A stretch of DNA of 64,000 nucleotides from Adineta vaga (GCA_021613535.1 CP075492.1:1612001-1676000); one strand, 5' to 3'; numbered from the stretch's first letter, positions 38,301 to 48,864 are shown. Made by a program: numbers and translations. Notes: generated by a model from the letters alone, not told the origin.

Positions 38301-41300
38301 ATAAACAAGAAGACATACTTCTCATTAACAGTGAAGATCATGAAACATGTATTCATCTTGAACCATCATTTTTGATAGAATCTTTGGGCATTATAGCTCT
38401 TATTTGTCATGGGGTACTACCAATCCTCATAATTGCTAAATGGTGCCCACTCCTGTTCTTCTTATTACCTGCAATTCATCTTCTATTCTATGCCATTTGT
38501 TCCCGTCTACTCTTGTTACAAAACAATACCGTTGACAACATGTTCTCATGGAACTATTATAGATGGTGGATTTTAGATCGACTATGGAACAACAATACAT
38601 TTTGGTTGAGACATATACTTGGCACATCATTCTACAATTATTATCTTCGTCTATGTGGTGCTCATGTTAATCTCCATGCACATATTTATACGACAACTAT
38701 CGATGCTCCATGGTTGTTAGAGATTGGTGATGGAACTTGGATTGCAGATAAAACTATTCTGAATTGTCTGCATTTCAATAATAATTATACCTTTGAACTA
38801 CGTTCGATTAAAATCGATTCTGATTGTTCAATTGGTACAAGATCAACTCTGTTTGATGGAGTAGAAATGCAAAGTAATGTATTTGTTCAACCAATGTCTG
38901 CAGTCACTGGTTTTATTCCATCTCAAACAATTATTGATGGTGAAGAATATAAATCAGCTTCATCAGACATCTCCATGACAGTTAATAATAGATCATTCTC
39001 AGTATGGCACAAGATCTATCAAGTTTTTGTACTTATGTTGTTAACTTGTATCCATTTTATCCTTTTAATTATTATCTACAAAGTTTATTTACTTGTGCCA
39101 CTACGGTTCCCTCTTAATGTTGCTCTTTGTTGGACTTTGTGGTCATTTATTGGCTGTTGCGTCTCACTTTTCCTACTCAAATTTGCAGTTGGTTATTGTG
39201 TTGCTGGTGAAACATATCCGATTGCATCATGGTCATATCTAAATAAATTGTGGCTACGTCAACTGATCGTCTCAAGTTTTCATCATACTTGGTTACTAAC
39301 GACAAATTATGATCATCTTTATCCTGTTATACTTCGTTGGTTAGGTGCTCATGTTGAAAATAATGTTAAACTTGCTGAAATCCATACGTATCTAGCTTAT
39401 CCAACAAATCTACTAAGAATAGAAACAGGTGTTACTAGTTTTGGTTATGTTCTCTTAGTCCCAACGGAGGTGACATTTTCAGGTGGACATCTTATAGATC
39501 ACATAACAGTTGGATCTTATACAAATATTGCCAACAAATGTTCAATATTACCGGGCAGTTGCCTTGCACCTTATACTATGGTTGGTAATTTCACACGCAT
39601 CACTCGAGAAACAGCAACTAATGAAGGAAACATTGTTATGGGTGTGCCAGCTCGTGTCATGCCGTTTCAAATGCCTATAGTATCGACTATGGAAGATCAA
39701 ATTGAAGTGATTCCATTTTGGAAGACATGGTTTACTTATTTCACTAGTAAATATCTTCTCGTGGTCATATATTCTTTATGTGGACTTGTTGGTGGTTCTA
39801 TTATTCATACGATATTTGTTTGCAGTTTCTATCGATGTCGCTCATACATACATCATCAAACCGTGGATCTAATAATATCACAATTACAACAAGATCATCA
39901 ACGATTTATTTGTCCATTCCTGGGCAATACACAATGGTTGGTTCGATTGTTCCGAGCATTTGGTGCTCACATTGGGAAAAACGTAGTATTACCTGATATT
40001 AATTCTCTCTTTGATTATAAGTTAGTGACTATTGAAGATGATGTTCGATTCAATATCAATGCTCACATTATGGTAAGACATGACTATTTATTTATTATCT
40101 TCATATCAAAGATGGGCACGATTCGGTTCGACAAAACACTTCTGTAATTTCTCTCGGTTTCGGTTCGGTTGAGTTTTTGCTTAAATTGATTTAACTTAGA
40201 TGACTACTTATATTGATATACGCGTAATTGAAATCGTATTATTAGATGCTTTTATTGGTAGATCTAAAGTCTGGAAAAGTGAAGGTATGAAATGAAAATC
40301 AAAGAAATTCATGTTACCATATATAAAGCAAAGTTTATATCTATATGAAGTTGGTGTAGAATTGCGGAATTAAATTAGTATCTTTATAATTATGATGTTA
40401 TCCACAAGCCGCAGCGTTGAACTGATAACTTTTGATTAGAGATAAACAAAATCATTTATAGAAACTCGAAAATTTGTACTGCGCGTCTTTATATGTAAAA
40501 TGTTCAGAAAGCTTAATATCTTACTACACTTTTTGAAAGAATGTTCCAATTCTTTAAAAGTTCTACGAATATTTTCCGAAATTGCCTAATATTTCTCAAA
40601 AGTTCTTCAGATCTTTCCCTATGTTTTGATGTGTTTCTAAATACTTGTTGAAGTATTAAAAAGACCCGTATCTCATTGAGAAGAAGTTGCAAACTTTTTG
40701 GTTTATTAACAAAGTAATACATGAACTAGGATACTCGTTGTCATTGTTCTACTAATACTGATTTTGAAACTCTCATTACTCGATAGAGTTTGTTTAGGCA
40801 AATAGTGTTATTTTCTAAACAGGCAAAATTACATACTTTCGATTAATATACTTTCATGAGACTAATTGTTCACAGAAACGACGCAAAGGAACTGCTAATA
40901 ATGTTACCTAATTTTATTTGTTACTAAGCGATTTTTCTCAACATATATGATTCGGGTCGGATCGGTTCGGATCCAGTTTTGACAAAATCGGTTCGATTCG
41001 GTTCGAATTTACTCCTAGAAATTTTCATAGGTTTTGGTTCGGTTCCGTTCTAAATCATGAATTTTTTCGGTGTCTCGGTTAGGTTTAAATTTTGAAAAAC
41101 ATAGACCGTGCCCATCTCTGCTTCATATACAATTCTTCTTATTATTCATTTCAGTGCCATACTTTTGAACAACGAATTTTAAAGCTAGCTCCTGTTACAG
41201 TCAAAAATTCATGTGTGTTCATGAGTCATTCAGGTGCGATGCCGGGATGCAAATTGATGGGCAATAATCGACTTTATCCTAATACGTTAATTATGAAAAA

Positions 41301-41361
41301 TGACATATTACCGGCGAATACTCATTGGAAAGGATTTCCTGCGCGTCAGTCACGCAATTAA
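38301..41361 (+). CDS. Pls-like C-terminal membrane/hexapeptide region of the NRPS
   Basis: It continues exon 37365-40072 and ends in exon 41155-41361 (TAA at 41359-41361). It replaces the Cb domain seen in other units. Three pairs of hydrophobic segments (about 38370-38520, 39010-39200 and 39730-39840) alternate with three soluble parts that show left-handed beta-helix-like features: GDGTWIADKTIL, IGTRSTLFDGVEM, GSYTNIANKCSILPGS, GVPARVM and, in the last exon, GAMPGCKLMGNN and WKGFPAR. This matches the terminal region of epsilon-poly-lysine synthetase (Pls) and related bacterial NRPSs (A-T-TM-C1-TM-C2-TM-C3), where the three soluble domains act in chain formation. It would anchor the enzyme in a membrane and perform the last step, perhaps polymerisation or release. 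Assignment rests on architecture and motifs. Confidence 0.8.
40107..41120 (+). mobile_element. Non-autonomous hAT-type element in the last NRPS intron
   Basis: 1014 bp with 14-bp terminal inverted repeats: CAAAGATGGGCACG at the left and the complement of CAGAGATGGGCACG at the right. It is flanked by perfect 8-bp direct repeats CTTCATAT (40099-40106 and 41121-41128). Short repeats starting CA and an 8-bp duplication are hallmarks of the hAT superfamily. Both subterminal regions carry many copies of TCGGTTCGG-like motifs, possible transposase-binding sites. No transposase ORF is present. Without it and one target copy the intron (40073-41154) would be 60 bp, the normal size for this gene. Confidence 0.85.
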
Positions 41362-42023
41362 ACGAACTTGACATTTGTACACATATTTTTAACATGTTCT
41401 CTAACATTTTGTTGGTAACAGAGCATGTATTGATGTTAGCTTACGATATAACACATATATACATAAAAACATAAAGACACGATACAGAACAAAACAAAAT
41501 ATATGATAATGTCTTACAAAAGTTGAAAAACGAAAAGAAAGAAAAAGTGGATGAACAACGTTTGTCTTCTGTCCAGATTGTGTTTTTCTAAAGGGGAAAA
41601 GTGCAGGCACCTGCACACCTAAAACTATGGTAGGTGCTGCGGTGTTGGCAACGCATAACCTGCACTTTCCTCTTTGGATTTTTGTCATTCACTCTTACGA
41701 TAGGGTGGGTGTGGGTGAGGTTAGTGCTTACTGAATCTTCACCCACCTACACCCACCCTTCTGAAAGGTTATTTATATATAATTTAACATCTGCGTCAAA
41801 CGCATTTACATCATCGTGACACAATTCTAAGTATGAATTGCAAATTCAAATAAATATTTCATAGTCGAAGTATGTTCTGTATTTGATAGAATTTGAATAA
41901 TAATAAAATGAAAGCATCAATACAAGAAATATATAGAAAGAGGCGGATAACACGATAGGTGATTCTTTGCGAAAACATATTTGATCTTTCTCTCGTTTTA
42001 TAGTCTGTAGTTTATCTTCTTGT
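41362..42023. other. Spacer between NRPS stop and GPCR stop
   Basis: A convergent 3' spacer with several A/T-rich AATAAA-like signals near 41850-41910. It contains the inverted repeat at 41702-41760. I see no gene. Confidence 0.6.
41702..41760. repeat. Telomere-like inverted repeat 1
   Basis: The left arm AGGGTGGGTGTGGGTGA pairs with the right arm TTCACCCACCTACACCCACC with one or two gaps, around a 20-base loop. The arms resemble the bdelloid telomere repeat TGTGGG. Confidence 0.7.
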
Positions 42024-42998
42024 TCAATTATGTTTTGAAATCGTAAAAGGATTTTTTGTATGTTGGGTATTAATGGGAATCACTTGATCATTTTGTAAAT
42101 GAAATAAACGTTTAAGATATGTTTGAATTGTTTTTCTAAGACGTGATGAAGAAAGAAAATAAATATAAAATGAAGAAGAAAAATTCATTGTTATTATAAA
42201 TAAAGTTAATTGATCAATAAAATATTCAATTATAATTTGATCAAAACTTCTCATTGAAGATTCTTTAACTGTTGATATTGCATAAATTAAATAAATTGAT
42301 CGAGGAAGTGTACAAAATATACTGAAAATGGTTTGAATAATTATTATTTTTGTCATTTGTTGTTCCCAAATTGATACATGTGTAAAATAATGAATATTTT
42401 TATATGTTAAAATACCAAAGATTATTAAAATGAGTAAGGGGAAAAGAGTAGAAAAGATTGGAGCAAGAAAATAAACTGAAATATATGCAAAGAATTCATT
42501 AGTAAATAAACATCGATTTACGATTGAAATTAAATCACAATAAATTAAATAAGGAAGATTTATTAATAACCAAAATAGAACGAAAAATAAAGATAAATAA
42601 CGAACATTATGAATTGAACTTAATTGACGAATTCGAACAGATCTTGATGTACATGACCAACGATCAAATGATGATAAACAAAGAAATGTCATTCCACATG
42701 AAACTGTTACTTGACTAAAATAAATCATTAATTTACATGAAACTGATGATTGTGATATTGATGTCGAAGGATTTATTTGTAGAAGAAGTATTAATAAAAT
42801 ACCAAAATCAGATATTGATTGACCAATTATATAATAAACAATTGAAGATTGACGACTTGATTTTGTTCCAAGAAATATAATTAAATTTAAAATTATTCCA
42901 GGAATTCCAATTGAAAAAAGTATTATTGGACTCCAATAGGATAATTCAAGAGAGATTTCGTAAAGACGCAAAGACATTTTTTTTCTATTTAATGACAC
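42024..42998 (-). CDS. Rhodopsin-like GPCR, orphan
   Basis: 324 residues in one exon, with seven hydrophobic segments spread over residues 18-295. It has FDRW at the end of TM3 in the place of DRY, a Cys before TM3 (VSCKLMIYF) and another in loop 2 (NRCLF) that could form the usual disulfide, and SSSFYIYFLSS near the NPxxY position of TM7. The C-terminal tail is short, with basic residues (RLRKTIQTYLKRLF) that may form helix 8. It should sit in the plasma membrane and signal through G proteins; the ligand is unknown. The start at 42998 has two Met codons close together. Confidence 0.85.
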   Translation of the reverse strand: MSLNRKKMSLRLYEISLELSYWSPIILFSIGIPGIILNLIIFLGTKSSRQSSIVYYIIGQSISDFGILLILLLQINPSTSISQSSVSCKLMIYFSQVTVSCGMTFLCLSSFDRWSCTSRSVRIRQLSSIHNVRYLSLFFVLFWLLINLPYLIYCDLISIVNRCLFTNEFFAYISVYFLAPIFSTLFPLLILIIFGILTYKNIHYFTHVSIWEQQMTKIIIIQTIFSIFCTLPRSIYLIYAISTVKESSMRSFDQIIIEYFIDQLTLFIITMNFSSSFYIYFLSSSRLRKTIQTYLKRLFHLQNDQVIPINTQHTKNPFTISKHN

Positions 42999-43263
42999 AA
43001 TTCGAGTTTTTTTTCAATAGAATAATATAATCCAAATTTTATAGAATATTCTAATCATTTCCAGATAAATCAAAACCATAGATTTGCGTTCTTCTGTCAA
43101 AGACTAGCAATTCATTATGTCGCATTTTCAATTCATGCATTTTATTACGTATAAAACTACAAAAGATAAGTCGAAGAGTATAACTAATTTATACAAATAT
43201 CCACCTTATTGAAATAGTTATTATTAAAGTCATAAAATGTTCAAAAAAAATGAAAGTTATGCT

Positions 43264-44019
43264 TTATTCCTTTTTAATATAAGAAGCTGCCGATGATGCT
43301 AAACCACTGATGACAGATATAAATACCTTAATGGCAAGTCTATGATCAATAACAAGTCCAAGTAATTTGACAGCATTTTTTCTTTTTCCATTTTCCATAT
43401 GCTTAATAACAGCATTTGAATATTGTTCATTTTCAGTTCCATAATTCATTTTAAACGTCGTTAAATGTAAAATTAAATCATATGTTATGAGTTTGTTAAT
43501 TAATACAATAATAAATAAAAAAATTAAAATAAATATTGATAAAATTAAAATATCAATAAAACACCAAATTGTTAATAAATTATATGAATAACCATACATA
43601 AATAAATGTATTAAAGTAGTTAGAATTAATAAACCATCTATAAATAAAGCACAAGCCATTATTGAAAGATGAATATTATATGGATCGATTCTTTTTTTAG
43701 TTGATTGAAAAAGAGAAAGAAAATATTCAACATCATCTGATTTGTATAAATTCAAAAAATTCCCACTTTCCGAACCAATGTTTCCAAATAAATTTGTTAT
43801 TGATAAAAGATCTTCTAATTTCGTTAGAATTGAATAATATTTTTGAATACTTTCGAACATCATCCAAAACAAAAGAGGAGAAAAAAGACACGAAAATGCA
43901 ACATATGAATAACAAATTGAATTTACTTGCCAATAACTATCAATAAGAATTTCACTTGTTCGAGTACGTCGATAAATTATTGGAAGGGTATGGGTGTTAA
44001 ATAGATGTGGTGTCAACAC
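43264..44019 (-). CDS. Multi-pass membrane protein, unknown
   Basis: 251 residues with about four hydrophobic helices (near residues 35-55, 120-140, 147-175 and a weaker one near 230) and a polar middle (TKLEDLLSITNLFG, SDDVEYFLSLF). I do not recognise the family. The first dozen residues come from the telomere-like inverted repeat at 43984-44025, so the listed ATG at 44019 may be wrong: the true start may be further in, or a first exon may be missing. It lies between two GPCR genes on the same strand. Confidence 0.55.
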   Translation of the reverse strand: MLTPHLFNTHTLPIIYRRTRTSEILIDSYWQVNSICYSYVAFSCLFSPLLFWMMFESIQKYYSILTKLEDLLSITNLFGNIGSESGNFLNLYKSDDVEYFLSLFQSTKKRIDPYNIHLSIMACALFIDGLLILTTLIHLFMYGYSYNLLTIWCFIDILILSIFILIFLFIIVLINKLITYDLILHLTTFKMNYGTENEQYSNAVIKHMENGKRKNAVKLLGLVIDHRLAIKVFISVISGLASSAASYIKKE

Positions 44020-44025
44020 CCATCC
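43984..44025. repeat. Telomere-like inverted repeat 2
   Basis: ATGGGTGTT (about 43990) is mirrored by AACACCCAT (about 44015) around a loop of about 17 bases. It overlaps the 5' end of the membrane-protein ORF. Confidence 0.6.
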
Positions 44026-44732
44026 TATTTTAATTATTTGAATATTTTTATTTTATTATTTTGGAAATGAATTTTTTAATAGTGTGTAAATGTTGATTGA
44101 GTAATCAAATGCTTTTAAAATATGTACATTTCTTTTTCTCCAATTTTGTTATTTCGCAATCCTGTTTTCGAGGAAATAAGTTAAAGATAAAAAACATTTT
44201 TGATGAATCTATCTAAGCGGGATGAGGGTAAGAATATATATTTGTTGCAAACACACACACTTACCCATACCCTTCTTTTTCTTAATGAGTTTTTATATAC
44301 TTAGTGTTGATATTTAATTCGTTCTGATTTTATGGAATATATGATGCAGTAATACATCATTTCTCTTTCTTTTATCAATTGAAAAGAGTATTTTACATTT
44401 CTATGAATCTTTTCTTTCGTATTATTCAACATATATGTAAACCAGTCATTCTTTTTCAGAATCTGTGTTTTTTCTTTTGAGAAAATCTCTCTTGTGTCCA
44501 ATCAACTGTATTTAAATCATTTATCATTATTGAAACATCAAAAATAGGAAGAAAGAATGAAATCGTGGATTCCATTAGGTTTTCTATGGTTTTCTTCAGA
44601 ATCCATGAGAATAATTGAATTTTATCACTTAGGATTCCGTCAAGTTTCAAGAATTCATGATTTCGCTCGTCTCCCCTTGCTAAGCATACTACAAATTGGT
44701 TAAATCGAATGTCTTCAATAAAGAATTTCTCG
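44026..44732. other. Spacer with no clear gene
   Basis: AT-rich. It holds the third inverted repeat (44218-44276). Short ORFs on the - strand near 44300-44770 have no recognisable content. Confidence 0.5.
44218..44276. repeat. Telomere-like inverted repeat 3
   Basis: The left arm GGGATGAGGGTAAG pairs imperfectly with the right arm CTTACCCATACCC across an AT-rich and CA-repeat loop. Confidence 0.55.
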
Positions 44733-45647
44733 TTATTTAGGACGATTAAGTGATGTAACTTGTGCAGGAGCAATTCTTGTTAATCTACCAAATTTTAATT
44801 TTTTTCCACATTCAATGCAACTTTGTCGTAGATCTGGTGTAAAATATAGAAGAATAATCAACATAGGTGACAAAGGTAAACTCGCCATGAAAAATATAAT
44901 ACGCGTTGTTCTTGGTGGTAAAAGATCACTACGAATAAGAATGAGGGTAATATGAATAAGTACTGGAATTCCAGCTACGGCCAACTGAGAATTGAGTAAA
45001 ACAATACGACGAACTACAGTAAGATCTCGTTGCATTTTCATTTGTTGATTATTATTAAGTCTTGATGAAATCTGACGCATATGACGTATCAACAAGCGAT
45101 AAATTATACTTAGACTGATATCGGTTAATAAAAATGCTGTTCCAGCTAAAACCAATACTAAATCGGGTCGTGTCAATATTACAAAGCAGGCATTTTCTGA
45201 TTGTACTTTCGGCATATTACCCGTTATAAAAACAGGCAACGGAAAAGTAAAATCAAATAACCATTGAATAAGAACCATGGAAATCTTTCGATAACGATTC
45301 TTAAGAAGTGTTAGATTACGAATCTTACAAAATCTTTCAAGTGCTAATAAAATAAACGAATGATGAATAGAAGCAATGCTTGAATGATGAAAATAGGCAC
45401 GTAATGAACATAATGAATCGATTTTAGGGTTTTCATATTGATCCCAAATAAGCATGTAAATACCAATTGAGAAATGATTAGCAGAATTAAACAAAACGGC
45501 GAATGCAGTGTTACAAGCTAAGAGTGTTGGATAATTGAAACATCGATGTCGATAGATCAAAGCTAATGTGAGAAAAGCAAATGCAACACAAAAATCCCAG
45601 GAACTAAATATGATGTATAATCTGTTGATTATTGAAGTAAAATCCAT
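44733..45647 (-). CDS. Rhodopsin-like GPCR, orphan
   Basis: 304 residues, one exon, seven hydrophobic segments. It has ALERFCKIR at the end of TM3 (ERF for DRY), Cys residues before TM3 (DSLCSLRAYF) and in loop 2 (ENACFVI), a basic loop 3 (RHMRQISSRL, QMKMQRDLTVVRR), and a TM7 SPMLIILLYF in place of NPxxY. The short tail has a Cys-containing segment (SCIECGKKLKFGR) that could be lipidated. The ligand is unknown. The stop overlaps a short - strand ORF that I treat as noise. Confidence 0.85.
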   Translation of the reverse strand: MDFTSIINRLYIIFSSWDFCVAFAFLTLALIYRHRCFNYPTLLACNTAFAVLFNSANHFSIGIYMLIWDQYENPKIDSLCSLRAYFHHSSIASIHHSFILLALERFCKIRNLTLLKNRYRKISMVLIQWLFDFTFPLPVFITGNMPKVQSENACFVILTRPDLVLVLAGTAFLLTDISLSIIYRLLIRHMRQISSRLNNNQQMKMQRDLTVVRRIVLLNSQLAVAGIPVLIHITLILIRSDLLPPRTTRIIFFMASLPLSPMLIILLYFTPDLRQSCIECGKKLKFGRLTRIAPAQVTSLNRPK

Positions 45648-45964
45648 GGTAATCAGGATGATATGAAGAATAAAGTTAGAAGAAATGAATGTTCGACGTA
45701 TATATTGATATGAAGAAGAAAAAAAAGAGAATCTTCGTCTAGAAAGAAATTACAAGGAGTATGTGCATTGTGCGGGAAAAAAAGATTTTAGTTGATGAAT
45801 TTGAAAAGCATTATTAAATAGAAATAAAAACATTCATTTTCCATGAATTATATTCAGATGAGCAGATTAAAAACATATTCATTAGAGACTATCAATCAAG
45901 GTGCGTAAGTGATTTGGAATAAGAGTATTGAAGCAAATATTCTTATTCAATCGGAATAATCTTA

Positions 45965-46090
45965 TCATATATTACCTTTGCCAAATTTTGTTTTTGTTAA
46001 AGTTGGCCGTTTCATTATCTACAAATTGAATAATCTATTTACGAAGAATAGGAAATGATCTCTGTTTCTGTTGATTTTAAATCAAGTGTA
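45965..46090 (+). repeat. Dispersed non-coding repeat, copy 1
   Basis: It shares long runs with 51370-51520, such as TTGAATAATCTATTTAC, GATCTCTGTTTC and GTTGATTTTAAATC, with an insertion of about 12 bases in the second copy. Not coding. In both places a telomere-like inverted repeat lies nearby. Confidence 0.7.
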
Positions 46091-46345
46091 TATTGATACT
46101 GAGGACCAAAATAATCTTCAGTACAATTGTAGAATCTTCTCATGGGAAAATTATGAAATTCATTTGAATTTTTTAGAAAAATTTCGTACTGTTTATAGCT
46201 ATATCAATTAGAGATGATCAATGAAGAAGAGATTCACAAGTTACATTTTTCTCTGCTAATCGAAGAATTGTCCTAGAAGTATTATTTGATCTATTTTACT
46301 GAACAAAAAATCTTTTTCTTGAATTTATTTATTTAAAATTATCTT

Positions 46346-46411
46346 CTTGAGGGTGTGGGTGTGGAGAAAGAAGAGATACCTTGACTAACACTCTCACCCA
46401 CCCACTAGAAG
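46346..46411. repeat. Telomere-like inverted repeat 4
   Basis: The left arm CTTGAGGGTGTGGGTGTGGAG pairs imperfectly with CTCTCACCCACCCACTAGAAG across about 24 bases. Confidence 0.6.
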
Positions 46412-46486
46412 ATACATTTAAAGATTTATTCATGTCATATTGTCGAAAGGAAGAGAATAAGATGCATATACGATGCTATTTGTGCA

Positions 46487-46551
46487 TCTTGAGGGTGGGT
46501 GTAGGCGAAAGTATATGTTTCATGAAAACACTATCGCCCACACCCTCTCTT
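46487..46551. repeat. Telomere-like inverted repeat 5
   Basis: The left arm TTGAGGGTGGGTGTAGGCGA pairs with TCGCCCACACCCTCTCT; the loop is about 25 bases. Confidence 0.65.
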
Positions 46552-47071
46552 GTAAATAAGTATTACTAAAAAGAGAGAACATATCTGATTGTTAATGCTG
46601 GATTTTTTTTGTTTCATTCTAGTTGATTATTACATACAAAAGAAAGGTCTTTATTTTATCACATGCGTCAACAATAGATTATTTCTTTCGTTGAAAGACA
46701 TATAGATTTGTGCTAAAATACGTGCAGTTAATTATCAAACGACTTAAGAAACTAAATCTCTTCATTTTTAGATCAATTTTAGGTTGACACTAGTAAAATG
46801 TTGCCAAATGGCAACATACGATAAGTATTCATAGAACAAAAACAAAAATCTCAAATGACAAAGAAAATAAAGAAAAACATTCGCCACATGTACGAAATAA
46901 AATGAATTTATATTTATCCATTTGTTTCTTTTACATTTTTGCTTTGCCATTTAGTATTGACAAAATTACCCAAAAGAAAACAGGTAATTGTTACTGCTTT
47001 ATATGGTTTCAATAAATTCATTTGTTCTTGTACATAGAATATAATTGTAACTATCGCAACACGTTTATAAT

Positions 47072-48535
47072 ATGACAAAGATTTCATCTGAAGTTCGTAA
47101 TTATGTCAAACTTGAGCTTTTCTTGGATCGTTCACCTACTCTGTTTCGTCAAATTTTTAAAAAACGTTATTTTCAATTTAATGGTGGTCAAATATGGGAT
47201 GATACATCTATATGTGGAATAAATTATTTAAATAATGTTATTATAAAAAATAAAAAATTTAATTTAACACCGGTACAAAAAATAGATGTTTCAAATGGAA
47301 ATTCAAATAAATGGGATTTAAGTATGGTAGTTAATATTCTAATTTATGGTGATCGTCCAACAACATTAAGTCCAATTGAAATACAAGAACTTGATGAGGA
47401 AAAGAAAGTTTTAGAACAATTGAGAAATATTCGAAATACAATGGCACACTTTGCATCAAAATCTGTTAATCCTATTGAATTTAGTCAATTGTGAACTGAT
47501 ATATCGATCATTTTAGTTAAATTTGGTGACATCGATACTGAAATAGATAAACTTAAAGATGACAGCATTTTCGAACCACTTACTCAGGAAATAAATGAAA
47601 CTAATGTGAAAGAAGCATTACAATTGAATTCTCTGGGTGCTCAAGCTCATAAAGATGGTCAATTTTCGGATGCAATCAGTTATTTTACAAAAGCAACAGT
47701 TTTACCAGGTGTTGCAGATCATGACCGTGCTATTTTCTTTTCTAATATGTCTTCAAGTCGTCTAAAATCGTATGAACAACAAGTAGGTCACTCCAGAAGA
47801 TATGAGATTGATAATCCAACGGACGAGCGATATCGTGCATTACAAGATGCGAAACAAGCTCGAAATCTTTGGCCTTTATGGTGGAAAGGACATTTCTGTG
47901 TGGGAAATGTTTATGTTACGTTAAATGAACTTGAAAAAGCGATTAATTCATTTGAACGAGCATGGGCTCTTGATCCAACAAATAACGATGTAAAGAAAGC
48001 TTTAGATGAAAATCATTATGAACTTGGCCGACAACAACGGCAAGAACATTTGGATCCAGAAACAAAACCAAAATCGATACTCGAACAATTAAGTACTTTG
48101 GGAATGGATCCTGAAGAAGTGCGCAATACTTATAAGTCACTTCAGACTAATGATCCATCTTTAGTCGATGTAGAAAAAGGATATAAATATGAACATGGAG
48201 ATATTGATATTAAACAGAATTATGGCGAAGCTGCTAAATATTTTGCAAAAGCAGTAAGACAAGGCAATGCAGAAGGAATGTTCAATTTAGCTCGATTCAC
48301 TGATTGTGGCCTAGGTGCCAAGAAAGATCATGATTTAGCACAAAACCTTTATGAACAAGCAGCTTCACAACCATCAATTTATCCAAAATCAGAAAATTTG
48401 CGAAATCCAGGTGTAGCGGAAGCTGAACATGCTTTAGGCCTTCGCTATGCTGAAGGTGTCATGATTGGCAAACGACTAGGAACTGCAGCATGTTGGTATA
48501 AACGTGCTTTTGATCATGGCAATATTATATCTTGA
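47072..48535 (+). pseudogene. HEPN (DZIP3-like) - TPR - Sel1 protein with an in-frame TGA
   Basis: One continuous frame of 488 codons is interrupted only by TGA at 47492-47494. Before it is an N-terminal domain ending RNIRNTMAHFASKSVNPIEFSQL, which resembles the HEPN domain found next to DZIP3-type ligases. After it are TPR-like units (NSLGAQAHKDGQFSDAISYFTKA; VGNVYVTLNELEKAINSFERAWALDPTN) and Sel1-like units (NYGEAAKYFAKAVRQGNAEGMFNLA; EAEHALGLRYAEGV). The TGA falls where Trp is usual after FSxL, so a single TGG to TGA change would explain it. The 3' end stops inside a Sel1 repeat (WYKRAFDHGN), so the gene is also short. A broken gene or an allele is likely. Two separate proteins are less likely because the second part has no ATG near its start. 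Confidence 0.65.
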
Positions 48536-48864
48536 AGGTGTGTAAGGTCTGTATGGTCTAAACAATCTGGAGGAGAAAAACCATTGATTCCTTTCGTATG
48601 ATGAATTAAAAGTTATTATTTCATAATGTTCAACTAAAGTTTCTTTTACAAATATTTGAATATATACTAAAAAAATTGTTTCCATTACGTCATTTTCATG
48701 TTTAATCTAATTCTTTGGTTTATTAAATATCTTCAATCTAAAATAAATACGTACTATTATTTCACGAATATTTTATTCAAAGAAAAACATAAAATCGATA
48801 AAAATGATTATTTCTTGTTTAAATATGATGAAATGCTTGATTTAGAGACGAAGAAAAAAAGTTT
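48536..48864. other. Short convergent spacer
   Basis: AT-rich sequence between two convergent genes. AATAAA-type signals occur near 48740. No gene seen. Confidence 0.5.

Larger units (their letters stand above)
45648..47071. other. Spacer with two inverted repeats and a dispersed repeat
   Basis: A divergent intergenic region between a - strand GPCR and a + strand gene. It contains a segment at about 45965-46090 that recurs at 51370-51520 and two telomere-like inverted repeats (46346-46411 and 46487-46551). No convincing coding region. Confidence 0.55.

Noticed and set aside
40513-40722. 69-residue ORF inside the last NRPS intron
   Set aside because: It lies within the hAT element, shows no transposase motif and is low in complexity.
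1-41361. Repeats read as a CRISPR-like or satellite array
   Set aside because: The repeated units are exons of a coding gene with conserved domains.
41401-41688. 95-residue ORF on the - strand
   Set aside because: It overlaps the spacer, has no recognisable domain, and its composition is that of AT-rich spacer.
44456-44773. 105-residue ORF on the - strand overlapping the GPCR end
   Set aside because: No domain or membrane pattern; it overlaps the 3' end of a clear GPCR in another frame.
47492-47494. TGA as a selenocysteine codon
   Set aside because: The position matches Trp in related proteins and I see no evidence for a SECIS element; a nonsense change is simpler.
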